47,059 bases of DNA from Gallionellales bacterium RIFCSPLOWO2_02_FULL_59_110 (GTDB taxonomy: Bacteria; Pseudomonadota; Gammaproteobacteria; Burkholderiales; Gallionellaceae). The stretch is taken from assembly GCA_001801215.1 (NCBI GenBank), contig MGXA01000066.1:1-47059 (forward strand), read 5' to 3'. Positions 8,066-16,910 of this stretch are shown here, in pieces. Position 1 is the first letter of the stretch. Each line of letters opens with the position of its first letter. The translations under genes and the position numbers were made by a program. Under the pieces are notes generated by a model that saw nothing but the letters and a program-made list of their open reading frames with translations, did not search any database and was not told the origin of the DNA.

Positions 8066-9549
8066 GATGAGGGTCTCCGCGAAAGTTTCAGGGAAAAGCC
8101 GAGGATGTTTGCCTGCGCTTCACGCTGGCCGGTAATGCTGCCGCTCGGGCTGACATCCAGCGGTTTGTCCAGCACTGCCACCTGGTAGCCCTGTGCGGCC
8201 AGATCGCGCTGGAAGTTTTCCAGATAGTTCAGCGCGGCGCGGTAATCATAGGCGAAACCGGTCAGGCGTCCCTTGATAACGATGATCCGGGCCGGAACAT
8301 CGGCAAGCGTGCCGGTGGCCGCCGGTTCGGACGCATCCATCCGCCAGGCGAGATCGTCGAGTTCGATTTGCGCGTGGCGGTCGAGCGCCGCGCCGATCGG
8401 ATGCAGGATGTCGCTTGGTGCAGAATTATACTGATCGAGTTTGCGCATGACGGATACGCCGGCCTTCATGTCGGCGGCGGGAGCGTAGGTGTTGGGGAAG
8501 GCTTGGGCGATTTTCTGCGCTTCGTTCAGGATTTGCTGCGCCATCGTCTTGAGTGAAGCTGCTTCTGCGGCATCGTTGCTGCTTTGCCACAGATTGGCCG
8601 CTCCCCACAACAGCATCCCGGCCAGCAGGGTGCCGCTTGCCAGGTTGAGCGCATGCCTCAATTGCCACAACGCGAAGTAATGCGTGTGTATCGCGTCCGC
8701 GTAATGGGTTCGCGGCGGGCGGGCCGCCAGGTGGTGCAGGAAGACCTGCGTGGCGTCCGAGTCGGTGAAGCTGTAGGCGATATTGTGCTGCCTGGCGATA
8801 TCCGCAAGGTCGGCGAAGTCATAGCGCATGTCCGTACTTCTCGGCAGTTCCATCTGTAGCTCGATCAGGTCGTGACTATGGCCCAGCAGGCGCACGTCGA
8901 GCGTTTGTCCGGGGGGGAGCAGGCTCAGGCTCTTCAGGTACTGGTAAGTGCGTGCGAGCTCTTCTACCACGGCTTGCTGGAAAGTCACGCCTGCGTGCAC
9001 GGGCGTCAGCCGGGATATTTGCAGGCGATGGTTGCTGAAGTAGGTCTGGCGCAACCCGGCGGGTTTTTCCCAGGAAATCAGCAGCATGTGATCCGACGGA
9101 TGGTCTTTGACCAGCGGCGCGCTGATCTGCGGCACCGAATAAATCCCGGCCAGCGGTGTTTGCTGGGCCAGCATGATGTCCAGCCAGGGTTTGATCAGCG
9201 CCGGGTTGGTCAGCGCCGAGAACAGCATGTCGTCGTCGCGCCGCCCGGTTTTTTGCCGCTGCAGCAGGGTGGCCTGATGGAACGGAGTGCCGCGGTAAAA
9301 CTGCTCGAATTTGCGTTGCAACAGCGCGCTGCGGCCGCTGCCGCCCAAGTGCGGGATGGTTTCCTGGCGGAAATCTTCTTCGATCAGATCGGTCAGCAAA
9401 TAAGCCGGGCGTTTCGTTTCCTGCAGGAAGGCGGCGAAATTTGCCTGGCCGTCCGGCGAATCGGTAAATTCGCGTTGCGCGACGATCTTGCCGCCTGCCA
9501 TGAGTTGCGCATGGAGGTGTCCGGCGCCCAGGAACAGCAGCAGTTTCAT
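8062..9549 (-). CDS. mshI: MshI-like inner-membrane assembly protein (PilM/PilN-like)
   Basis: This is a 495-residue protein. The N-terminal 260 residues look like the actin-like cytoplasmic domain of GspL/PilM proteins, beginning MKLLLFLGAGHLHAQLMAGG. A single membrane segment lies at about 300-318 (LASGTLLAGMLLWGAANLW). It is followed by a coiled coil and a periplasmic ferredoxin-like domain (PilN/GspL type). It would connect the cytoplasmic ATPase MshE to the periplasmic MshJ/MshK. It sits directly between mshG (one-base overlap) and mshJ (four-base overlap). The name follows the position in MSHA loci; the sequence is divergent, so a generic label such as GspL-like assembly protein would be equally fair. 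Confidence 0.68.
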   Translation of the reverse strand: MKLLLFLGAGHLHAQLMAGGKIVAQREFTDSPDGQANFAAFLQETKRPAYLLTDLIEEDFRQETIPHLGGSGRSALLQRKFEQFYRGTPFHQATLLQRQKTGRRDDDMLFSALTNPALIKPWLDIMLAQQTPLAGIYSVPQISAPLVKDHPSDHMLLISWEKPAGLRQTYFSNHRLQISRLTPVHAGVTFQQAVVEELARTYQYLKSLSLLPPGQTLDVRLLGHSHDLIELQMELPRSTDMRYDFADLADIARQHNIAYSFTDSDATQVFLHHLAARPPRTHYADAIHTHYFALWQLRHALNLASGTLLAGMLLWGAANLWQSSNDAAEAASLKTMAQQILNEAQKIAQAFPNTYAPAADMKAGVSVMRKLDQYNSAPSDILHPIGAALDRHAQIELDDLAWRMDASEPAATGTLADVPARIIVIKGRLTGFAYDYRAALNYLENFQRDLAAQGYQVAVLDKPLDVSPSGSITGQREAQANILGFSLKLSRRPSS

Positions 9550-10751
9550 CAGAATTGCACCTTGCCGATAAGGTCGTAGATCGGCGACAGCACCGACAGC
9601 ATCACCCAGCCGAGCAGCGCGCCGAGAACGAGGGTCATGGCCGGTTCGATCATCGCCTGGATTTTATTGATGGAATCCTTTACGTCGCGATCATAAAAGT
9701 AACTGACGTTGAGCAGCGCCTTGTCCAGCGATCCGGTCGCTTCGCCGACCTTGATCATGCGTATCACCAGCGGCGGAAACATGCCGGTATGCTGGAAGCT
9801 TTGCGTGAGGTTCTTGCCGGACTCGATTTCGCGGGCGACGTCGTCCAGGCTTTTCGCGACGGCGCTGTTGTTGACCACGTCGCGCGTATTGGTGATGCAG
9901 GCGAGAATGCTGATGCCGGAACCGTACATCATGGCAAAAGTGTTGGCGAAGCGCGCCAGGATGATTTTGCGCAGAATCGGGCCGGTCACCCAGAGGTTGA
10001 GTTTCAGGCTGTCCCATCTGAACCGCATCTCCGGGCTGGAAGCGATCAGCAGCTTCACGGCGATGGGCAGGACAATCGGCAAGGCGATGAGCGCATACCA
10101 GTAATCCACAAAAAATGCCGAGACCGCCAGCAGGATGCGCGTCTGAATCGGGATTTCCTGCCCCATGCCCTTGATGAAACCTACCAGTTGCGGCACCAGA
10201 TAAATCATCAGGAAGAAGGTGATCGATACCACGACCGTGCCGACGAAGGCCGGGTAGATCATGATGGTCTTGGTGTGCGAGGCCATCTCATCCTGCCATT
10301 TGAGCGACTCGGTGATGTGCAGGAAGATTTCCGGCAGGCGCCCGCTTTCCTCCCCGGCATGGGTCAGGCTGATGAAAATTTTATCGAACGCGTCGGGGTG
10401 CTGCTCCATGGCTTGGGAAAGTTTTCTGCCGCCTTCGATGGCTTCGACCAGATTGGCGATGATTTCGCGGAAACGATGGTCGTTCATGGTATCGCGCAAG
10501 TCGGCGAGGCTTTCCAGCAACGGTACGCCGGCACGGGTGAGCTGCTCGAGATTGAAAAAGAAAGTGATCAGTTCCGGGCGCTTGATCCTGCGGCGGCCCA
10601 AAGCGGTTTTGCCGCTGTCTTCGCTGGCGTCGATCAAGTCCAGGCCGCCGTGCTTCAGGCGCATTTCCAGATCCACCACATTGGCGGCATCCTGCATGCC
10701 CTTGGCGGTTTTGCCGCGATCGTCGATGGCGCGATAGGAGTACAGCGGCAT
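9549..10751 (-). CDS. mshG: MshG/GspF/PilC-type inner-membrane platform protein
   Basis: This is a 400-residue polytopic protein of the GspF family, the platform around which the pilus or pseudopilus is polymerised. It begins MPLYSYRAIDDRGKTAKGMQDAAN, a typical PilC/GspF opening. Two homologous cytoplasmic helical domains follow, each with the family's G-L-L-sLadL and GxxLsxAl patterns (TRAGVPLLESLADLRDTM and YGSGISILACITNTRDVV). Membrane segments lie near 165-190, 215-235 and 370-392. GSLDKALLNVSYFYD and the terminal VLSPIYDLIGKVQF are characteristic. It starts ten bases after mshE. Confident family assignment; the Msh name comes from context. Confidence 0.92.
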   Translation of the reverse strand: MPLYSYRAIDDRGKTAKGMQDAANVVDLEMRLKHGGLDLIDASEDSGKTALGRRRIKRPELITFFFNLEQLTRAGVPLLESLADLRDTMNDHRFREIIANLVEAIEGGRKLSQAMEQHPDAFDKIFISLTHAGEESGRLPEIFLHITESLKWQDEMASHTKTIMIYPAFVGTVVVSITFFLMIYLVPQLVGFIKGMGQEIPIQTRILLAVSAFFVDYWYALIALPIVLPIAVKLLIASSPEMRFRWDSLKLNLWVTGPILRKIILARFANTFAMMYGSGISILACITNTRDVVNNSAVAKSLDDVAREIESGKNLTQSFQHTGMFPPLVIRMIKVGEATGSLDKALLNVSYFYDRDVKDSINKIQAMIEPAMTLVLGALLGWVMLSVLSPIYDLIGKVQF

Positions 10752-10761
10752 GATGGGCCCT

Positions 10762-12462
10762 TCAGCCTATCCGGTCGGTCAAGTCCACCACGCGGCTGAC
10801 TTCCGCCAGCGAGGTGACGCCCTGCAGGATGCGCCGGATGCCGTCTATCGCCAGCGGGCGGAATCCCTTGGACAGGGCTGACTCACGGATTTGCCGGGTG
10901 CTGGCACGGCGCGAAACCAGCTCGTCCAGGTCGTGATCCATCTTGAGCAGCTCCATGATCGCCATGCGTCCGCTGTAGCCCTGATGGTTGCAGGCGTCGC
11001 AGCCGGCGGCTCGGTACAGCGGGGTATCCTGGCGGGCTACGATGTCGAGCAGCTTGCGTTCCACTGCGTCCGGCTGGTACGGGTATTTGCATTCCTTGCA
11101 CAGCACGCGTATCAGGCGCTGCGCCACGATGCCGATGATGTTGCCGGCCATGATGTCGGGCAGGATGCCGATGTCGAGCAGGCGCGGGATCGCGCCGATG
11201 GCCGAATTGGTGTGCAGCGTCGAATACACCTGATGGCCGGTCATCGCGGCGCGGAACGCCATCTCGGCGGTCGGGTGGTCGCGGATTTCGCCGACCAGGA
11301 TGATGTCCGGATCCTGGCGCATCATGGAGCGGATGCCGTTGACGAAATCCAGCTTGGCGGATTCGTTGATCGAAGTCTGGCGGATCATCGCGATCGGGTA
11401 TTCGACCGGGTCCTCCAGGGTCATGATGTTGACCGACTCGGTGTTGATATGGTTCAGCACGGAATACAGCGTGGTGGTCTTGCCGCTGCCGGTGGGGCCG
11501 GTGACCAGCACGATGCCTTCCGGTTTGGCGATGATCATCTTGAGCAAATTGAGCGCCGCATCGTCCAGGCCGATCTGGTCGAGCGCCACGATGCCTTTCT
11601 GCCGGTCCAGAATGCGCAGCACCATGTTTTCGCCATGCGTGGTGGGGTGCGAAGCCACGCGGAAATCGATCTGGCGTCCGGACAGGCGCAACGAGATACG
11701 CCCGTCCTGCGGCGCGCGCGTTTCGGCGATGTTCATGCTGCTCATCACCTTCAGGCGCACCACCATCGCCGGCCAATAGCTCTTGTGCAGGCTGCGCACC
11801 TGGCGCAGCACGCCGTCGACGCGGTAGCGGATGCGTAGAAAGCTGCTTTCCGGTTCGAAGTGGATATCGGAAACGCCGCGCTGCACTGCCTCGGTGAGCA
11901 GCGCGTCGATCAGGCGTACCACCGGCTGGCTGAATTCGTTGACGCCGGATTGCAGCGCCTGGTATTCCATTTCGCCCGGCTCGATCTCGTGCAGGATGCC
12001 GTCGATGGAAAGCTCGAAGCCGTAGTACTGGTCGATCGCGCGCAGGATGTCGGATTCGCTGGCGAGTTGGGTGATGAGGCGATATTCGTCCTTGAGCAGC
12101 GCGCGCACCTGATCCAGCGCGATGATGTTGTCCGGGTCGGCGACCGCCAGGGTCAGGATGCGCCCGACTTTGTCCGCCGACAGAGGCATCAACTGGTAGC
12201 GCCGAGCGACATCCTTGGGGATGAGCGCCAGCGCGGCAGAGTCGACGATGATGGCGCTGAGATCGACGCTTTCCTGGCCGAGATTCTCCGACAGCACGTC
12301 GCGTATCGTGGCTTCAGACAGAAAGCCCAAGCGCACCAGCAGGCGGCCGAGCGGCTGGTGCGTCTTGTTCTGCTCCTGCAGGGCGATGCGCAACTGGTCG
12401 TCGCTGATCACACCCTTGTCGACCAGTATGCGTCCCAGCGGTTGTTGGAGTTGGCTTTCCAT
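10762..12462 (-). CDS. mshE: MshE/GspE-type secretion ATPase with N-terminal MshEN repeats
   Basis: This is a 566-residue hexameric ATPase that powers pilus extension or pseudopilus assembly. Two MshEN repeats lie at residues 9-31 (LGRILVDKGVISDDQLRIA onward) and 38-60. In Vibrio MshE this motif binds cyclic di-GMP. An Arg normally precedes each LG, but both copies here have Pro (P8, P37). Walker A is GPTGSGKT (322-329); the Asp box, Walker B (DPDIILVGEIRD) and His box (TGHQVYSTLHTN) follow. The tetracysteine zinc motif CKEC...CDAC is intact. Length and order match GspE/PilB. It lies ten bases upstream of mshG. It is catalytically competent by inspection. Response to c-di-GMP is inference. 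Confidence 0.94.
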   Translation of the reverse strand: MESQLQQPLGRILVDKGVISDDQLRIALQEQNKTHQPLGRLLVRLGFLSEATIRDVLSENLGQESVDLSAIIVDSAALALIPKDVARRYQLMPLSADKVGRILTLAVADPDNIIALDQVRALLKDEYRLITQLASESDILRAIDQYYGFELSIDGILHEIEPGEMEYQALQSGVNEFSQPVVRLIDALLTEAVQRGVSDIHFEPESSFLRIRYRVDGVLRQVRSLHKSYWPAMVVRLKVMSSMNIAETRAPQDGRISLRLSGRQIDFRVASHPTTHGENMVLRILDRQKGIVALDQIGLDDAALNLLKMIIAKPEGIVLVTGPTGSGKTTTLYSVLNHINTESVNIMTLEDPVEYPIAMIRQTSINESAKLDFVNGIRSMMRQDPDIILVGEIRDHPTAEMAFRAAMTGHQVYSTLHTNSAIGAIPRLLDIGILPDIMAGNIIGIVAQRLIRVLCKECKYPYQPDAVERKLLDIVARQDTPLYRAAGCDACNHQGYSGRMAIMELLKMDHDLDELVSRRASTRQIRESALSKGFRPLAIDGIRRILQGVTSLAEVSRVVDLTDRIG

Positions 12463-12486
12463 CGTTTAGTTTTCCGGCATGGCTGC

Positions 12487-13617
12487 TTAACGCATCAGTC
12501 CTTGCGCGCGTTGTGAAATTTGTGCGTGGTCGAAGCCCGCACTGTGCGACGGGTCGAGCTGCATGGCGCGCCGGTAATGCTGCGCGGCCAGTTTTTTCTG
12601 TCCGAGGTGGTCGAGGCTGACCGCGAGGTTAAAGGCAAATTCGGCGTTGCCGGACTCCAGCAGATAGGCGTTGAAGTAGGCCTGTTGCGCTTCGCTCCAG
12701 CGCGATTGCCCGGCATACAGGTTGCCCAGCGCAAAATGCAGGGCGGTCGATTTGCCTTGCTCGCGCAGCAGGATTTTCAAACGGCTCTCGCTGTAATCGT
12801 CGTCCGCGCTCAATGCGGCCATTCCGGCGTTCGCCGCCGCATTGCGCGGATCCAGCGCCAGCACGCGGCCGAAATACTGCGCCGCCGCCTGGTTTTCCCC
12901 TTGCTGCTGGGCGATGGCCGCCAGCCCGAGCAGCACGTCGGGGTTGCGCGCACCCTTTTCGAACAGCGCCTGGTAAAGTTGCCGGGCTTCGTCTAGCTTG
13001 CCGCCGCGATAAGCCAGATAGGCGTCCATGAGCAACGGATCGACCGGCTCGGTTTTTTGCTGTTCGACCTGGATGGGGGTGTTATTTGGGCGTGCCGGGC
13101 TGTTATCCGGGTGCGCCGGCACTCCGGCGGGAGCATTTGCCACGGGAGCTGTGGCAATCGGCCTGGGTTCGCGAATCACGCTGGCGCCCGGCCCGGTGAT
13201 GCCCGGCACCAGTGCGCTTTGTGCTGCTGGATAAGCGGGAGGTGCGACAGCGGAGTTGTCCGGGGCGGCAGGTTGCGCTACAGGCGGTGCAATCTGGGTA
13301 GGCGGCGCAGCGGGCCGTGCGCCGGCAGGGCGTAGCGGTGTGGTGTTGCTCGCGGAATCGAGAGACCATAAATAAACGGCGCCGGCAGCAAGCAGCAAGA
13401 TCGTGCCGCCCAAGGCGTACAGCAAATTGCGGTTGGGCAGCGTATAGCCGCCAATCCAGGGCGGGGATTTTGCAGCGAACAAATTATGGCCGGTATTACG
13501 CGCCTGCTCCCCGGTTTCCGGCGGCAGATTCTGCGGGCCGGATCCCGCTGTCTGCGCGATACCGTTGCCCTGCTGCGCTTGCTGCAATTTTTTGCGGGCG
13601 TCGAGGAGCAGGCTCAT
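12487..13617 (-). CDS. mshN: MshN-like TPR protein
   Basis: This is a 376-residue protein. The start is placed at the ATG at 13615-13617 (MSLLLDARKKLQQAQ), one base after the mshL stop; the longer upstream frame runs back into mshL. A cytoplasmic tail is followed by one membrane segment (about 64-84, NLLYALGGTILLLAAGAVYLW), a long Pro/Ala-rich linker (90-165) and at least five TPR-like repeats (about 175-370), for example PDVLLGLAAIAQQQGENQAAA and AEFAFNLAVSLDHLGQKKLA. This is the plan of MshN: anchored TPR scaffolds that help position the secretin or other pilus parts. The linker probably spans peptidoglycan. Partner specificity is not visible in the sequence. Confidence 0.75.
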   Translation of the reverse strand: MSLLLDARKKLQQAQQGNGIAQTAGSGPQNLPPETGEQARNTGHNLFAAKSPPWIGGYTLPNRNLLYALGGTILLLAAGAVYLWSLDSASNTTPLRPAGARPAAPPTQIAPPVAQPAAPDNSAVAPPAYPAAQSALVPGITGPGASVIREPRPIATAPVANAPAGVPAHPDNSPARPNNTPIQVEQQKTEPVDPLLMDAYLAYRGGKLDEARQLYQALFEKGARNPDVLLGLAAIAQQQGENQAAAQYFGRVLALDPRNAAANAGMAALSADDDYSESRLKILLREQGKSTALHFALGNLYAGQSRWSEAQQAYFNAYLLESGNAEFAFNLAVSLDHLGQKKLAAQHYRRAMQLDPSHSAGFDHAQISQRAQGLMR

Positions 13618-13618
13618 G

Positions 13619-15409
13619 TCAGGGCTTGCCGGCGACCGGCTCTTTGAAAAAATCCCGATCCGGCAGCATGTCGCGATATGCGCTGAAATCGCCATCGATG
13701 CTGGCATCCTTGATGACGACCGGGCGCAGGAAAATCACCAGTTCGGTTTTTTGGGTATTGTCGTTGCGGTTTTTGAACAGGTTGCCGGCACCGGGGATAC
13801 TGGCAAGGCCGGGAACGGCATCGGTGAGATTGTTGATTTCATCCTGCATCAGCCCGCCCATCACGGCGATCTGGTTATTTCCGATCTTTAATACGGATTC
13901 TATTTCGCGCGTTTGGGTTTCGGGAACCGGGTTTCTCACGTTGGCTGCCGCCAGGTCAGGGTTCGGATCGTTCACATATTTGACTAACCGTGTAACCGTA
14001 GGGCGCAGGTTGATTTGCACCGAATCGCTTTCGCTTATTTGCGGCGTTACGCTCATCGTGAAACCGACCGGCACAGTTTGCGGGGTAGATGAATAGGTGG
14101 GGGGGGTGGCCAGTGCTCCCGTGACGGAATTGATTGTGCCCGGTGTAACCGTGATATTGAAGTACACCAGGTTGTCTACCACGCGTAATACCGCCGTCTG
14201 GTTATTCATCACGCTGAGCTTGGGGCTTGACAGCACTTTGACTGTCCCGAACGATTCGAGCAGGGAAATCTGCGCGCTGAAGTTGCCGTTGGAAGTGGGG
14301 TTGGCGTAGTCGAGTGTGAAAATGTTGAAAGGGTTAACGCTGGGCAAATCTGCTGTTCCGAGCTGGTTCAGGCTGACCCCCCTGGTGCCGAGCCGCAACG
14401 CGGACCAGTTGATACCCTGCTTGTAATTGTCGTTCAGGCTCACTTCCACCACGGTGGCCTCGATCAGCACCTGGCGGCGGGCGCTGGCCATGATCTGGCC
14501 GATGAACTCCTGGATTTTTTCGTGTTGCTTTCCGGTGGCGCGCACCGTGATGATGCCGTTTTCCGGGTTGGCAATCACCGAAGCGGCCTCGCGAAAAGTG
14601 CTGCGGCGCGTGACGGTCATGCCCCCTTCTTCCACGCTTACCGGGTTGGGGCTGTCCGCAATGGTATTTCTGGCAGCTGGTTTTTTTTCGGCCGCGCGTG
14701 CGCCGGTGCCGGTGCTGCTGGCGGTGCTGGCTTGCTGCACGACAGTTTCGCTCGATCCTTCGGGCAGTATCTTGTCGGTCTCGCGCAGAATGTCCTTGAT
14801 GTTCTGGATCAGGGTTCCCCAGAAATGGTTTTTCGAGGAATTTTTGATCGCGAGCTGCGAGTTGTTGGCGCCTGCCGTGCTGCCGGAAGGCGCTCCCGTA
14901 CCGCCGGTTGCGGTGGAACCGACCTGCGTCGTGTTCGATATCCCGCCTTCCGCCTCGCGCGTCATGTTCACATAATCGATTTTGTAGCTATGCAGATAGG
15001 GCGTATCCGGCATCACGGTCAGGTTGCCGTTGTCCAGTTCGTAGCGCATGTCGATCTGCCTGGCGATGCGCGTCAGGATTTGCGGCAGGGTCTGGTCGAG
15101 CGCGTTCAGCGTGACGGTTCCCTGGATGCCGGGGTGGATGTCCAGGTTGATTTTTGCGTCGCGCGCCAGGGCGAACAGGATTTCCTGCGCGGGTACATTG
15201 GTGACGACGACGCTGTAGGTTTCCGCCTTGATTGCCGGTTTAGGCGGCGGCAGCGTGACACTGTGCCTGATAGGCTGGGGGATGGTCGTGGGGGCAGGTT
15301 GGTCGGCCTGCCGCTGAATGTGCTTATCCGATGGCTGTATCGGCTTGGCACCGCAGCCGGCAAGAATGACGCTGGCGGCACAGAGATAAAATATGTTGCG
15401 TAAGCGCAT
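13619..15409 (-). CDS. mshL: MshL-type outer-membrane secretin
   Basis: This is a 596-residue lipoprotein secretin forming the outer-membrane channel of the pilus. The signal peptide ends in a lipobox LAGC with Cys19, which would anchor it to the outer membrane. An N-terminal secretin/TonB short domain (VNVPAQEILFALARDAKIN... about 70-135) follows, then N1-like domains with a Ser/Thr/Gly-rich insertion (165-200). The C-terminal secretin core (about 330-580) contains VLIEATVVEVSLNDNYKQGINW, VKVLSSPKLSVMNNQTAVL, VPVGFTMSVTPQIS and GGLMQDEINNLTDAVPGL, all classic. It lies 70 bases downstream of mshM. Very high confidence in the secretin family. Confidence 0.93.
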   Translation of the reverse strand: MRLRNIFYLCAASVILAGCGAKPIQPSDKHIQRQADQPAPTTIPQPIRHSVTLPPPKPAIKAETYSVVVTNVPAQEILFALARDAKINLDIHPGIQGTVTLNALDQTLPQILTRIARQIDMRYELDNGNLTVMPDTPYLHSYKIDYVNMTREAEGGISNTTQVGSTATGGTGAPSGSTAGANNSQLAIKNSSKNHFWGTLIQNIKDILRETDKILPEGSSETVVQQASTASSTGTGARAAEKKPAARNTIADSPNPVSVEEGGMTVTRRSTFREAASVIANPENGIITVRATGKQHEKIQEFIGQIMASARRQVLIEATVVEVSLNDNYKQGINWSALRLGTRGVSLNQLGTADLPSVNPFNIFTLDYANPTSNGNFSAQISLLESFGTVKVLSSPKLSVMNNQTAVLRVVDNLVYFNITVTPGTINSVTGALATPPTYSSTPQTVPVGFTMSVTPQISESDSVQINLRPTVTRLVKYVNDPNPDLAAANVRNPVPETQTREIESVLKIGNNQIAVMGGLMQDEINNLTDAVPGLASIPGAGNLFKNRNDNTQKTELVIFLRPVVIKDASIDGDFSAYRDMLPDRDFFKEPVAGKP

Positions 15410-15479
15410 TCTTTTTCTCCCTATCCCCTATTGTGCGAAGCCTAGCAGCTTTGCGGGTTTGGCTCAATATATCGGCCCG

Positions 15480-16901
15480 CTAGAAGGTATAAATGGATGC
15501 GGTGAAAGCCTCCTGATAGCGCGGCGGCAATTCGTCGATCGCGTCGCGTGCGGCATTGGCCGATGGGTATGTGCCGTAGAGTACGCGCAATCCGTCCTTG
15601 TCGTCGAATTTTTCCGGCAGCAGGTAAATTTCGGAGAGCTTGCCCAGCCCGTTTGCGCGCCTCAGAAAGCTTTCGATGCGCTCGCGTTTGATCTCTTCGC
15701 TGTAGAACAGCTGGATGCTGGCGGCGGCTGTCTTCTGCTCGAGCAGTTGCCTGCCGGCCGCCATGCGCTGCTCGAACAGGCTCGGTTTGCCGGTTGGCGG
15801 CGCAGCGGCCACCACCGGTTCGGGTCGGGGCGGTGCGCCGACGGCAGTTTGCGCCACTCGCGCAGCGGGCGTCTGTGCCGGCGGGCTATGCGGTTGGGCG
15901 GCTATGGGGGATTGCATCACGGTTGCCGGGGATGGTGCGGGCGGCGTATCCCCGACCGGCTCGGCGATTGTCGAGGCGGCACGCTGGAGCGGCGCATGCG
16001 GTTTGTCCTGCGCCCACCAGGCAACCAGGCCCGCCAGGAGCAGCGCGGTAACGGCGCCCCCCGCGAGCAGTTTTTTATCGGGCAGGGCGCGCATGGGTTT
16101 GAGTTCGCTGTCGCGCATCGCCGCCTGCACATGGTGCGCCTCGATGTTGTGGGTGTCCTCCACGAAGGCGGCCAGCAGCGATTTGTCGGCCAGGATATTG
16201 ACGCGGCGCATCAGGCCGTTGGATGCGTCGGCGATAAGTTTGATGGCGGCCGGCGAAAAAATATTCGGGCCGTGGTAACCGGCAGCGCGCATCCGGAACA
16301 TCAGGTAGTTTTCGAGGATGTTGCGCGACAGCGGCTGGATGTGGAAGTGGTGCACGATGCGATCCTTGAGCTGGCGCATGTTGGGCTGGTCAAGCTTGGC
16401 ATTCAGTTCCGGCTGTCCGAACAGGATGATTTGCAACAGCTTGGCATTGCCGATCTGCAAGTTGTACAGCAGGCGCAATTCTTCCAGCGTGTCGAGCGGC
16501 ATGGCATGCGCTTCATCCACCAGCACGACGATGCGTTTGCCTTCGCGGGCCTTTTCCTCGAGTTTTTGCTGGATGTAATGCATGACAATGCCGACGCGTT
16601 TTCCGTCGAGGTCCAGGCCCAGCGCGTCGGCGATCGCATACAGCATTTCGTCGCGCGACAGGCTCGGGTTGGCGAGATAAATGGTTTCGATATGCTTGGG
16701 CAGCCGTTCGAGCAGCATGCGGCACAGCATGGTCTTGCCGCTGCCGACTTCGCCGCTGACCTTGATGATGCCCTCGGCCTCGCTCAGCGAATAGATCAGC
16801 GCATCGAGGATTTCGCCGCGATTGGCGCCGGAGAAAAAGAATACCGTTACGGGCGTGATTCTGAACGGCGGTTCATTGAGTCCAAAATGTTCCAGATACA
16901 T
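15480..16901 (-). CDS. mshM: MshM/ExeA-like AAA ATPase with C-terminal SPOR-like domain
   Basis: This is a 473-residue protein beginning MYLEHFGLNEPPFRITP, the standard ExeA/MshM opening. The AAA domain carries Walker A GEVGSGKT (50-57) and Walker B VVLVDEAHAMP. A membrane segment lies near 275-292 (GGAVTALLLAGLVAWWA). A Pro/Ala-rich periplasmic linker leads to a C-terminal region (about 395-473) ending LRVLYGTYPSANAARDAIDELPP, typical of SPOR peptidoglycan-binding domains. ExeA-type ATPases help insert secretins through peptidoglycan, which matches the mshL gene next door. It follows the regulator gene by nine bases, so both are probably in one transcript. The SPOR assignment is by pattern. 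Confidence 0.85.
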   Translation of the reverse strand: MYLEHFGLNEPPFRITPVTVFFFSGANRGEILDALIYSLSEAEGIIKVSGEVGSGKTMLCRMLLERLPKHIETIYLANPSLSRDEMLYAIADALGLDLDGKRVGIVMHYIQQKLEEKAREGKRIVVLVDEAHAMPLDTLEELRLLYNLQIGNAKLLQIILFGQPELNAKLDQPNMRQLKDRIVHHFHIQPLSRNILENYLMFRMRAAGYHGPNIFSPAAIKLIADASNGLMRRVNILADKSLLAAFVEDTHNIEAHHVQAAMRDSELKPMRALPDKKLLAGGAVTALLLAGLVAWWAQDKPHAPLQRAASTIAEPVGDTPPAPSPATVMQSPIAAQPHSPPAQTPAARVAQTAVGAPPRPEPVVAAAPPTGKPSLFEQRMAAGRQLLEQKTAAASIQLFYSEEIKRERIESFLRRANGLGKLSEIYLLPEKFDDKDGLRVLYGTYPSANAARDAIDELPPRYQEAFTASIYTF

Positions 16902-16910
16902 GCCTGAGCC

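Noticed and set aside
15393-16907. 504-codon plus-strand frame opposite mshM
   Set aside because: It is antisense to mshM, which has clear Walker motifs. No domain or ribosome-binding site is seen in the plus frame.
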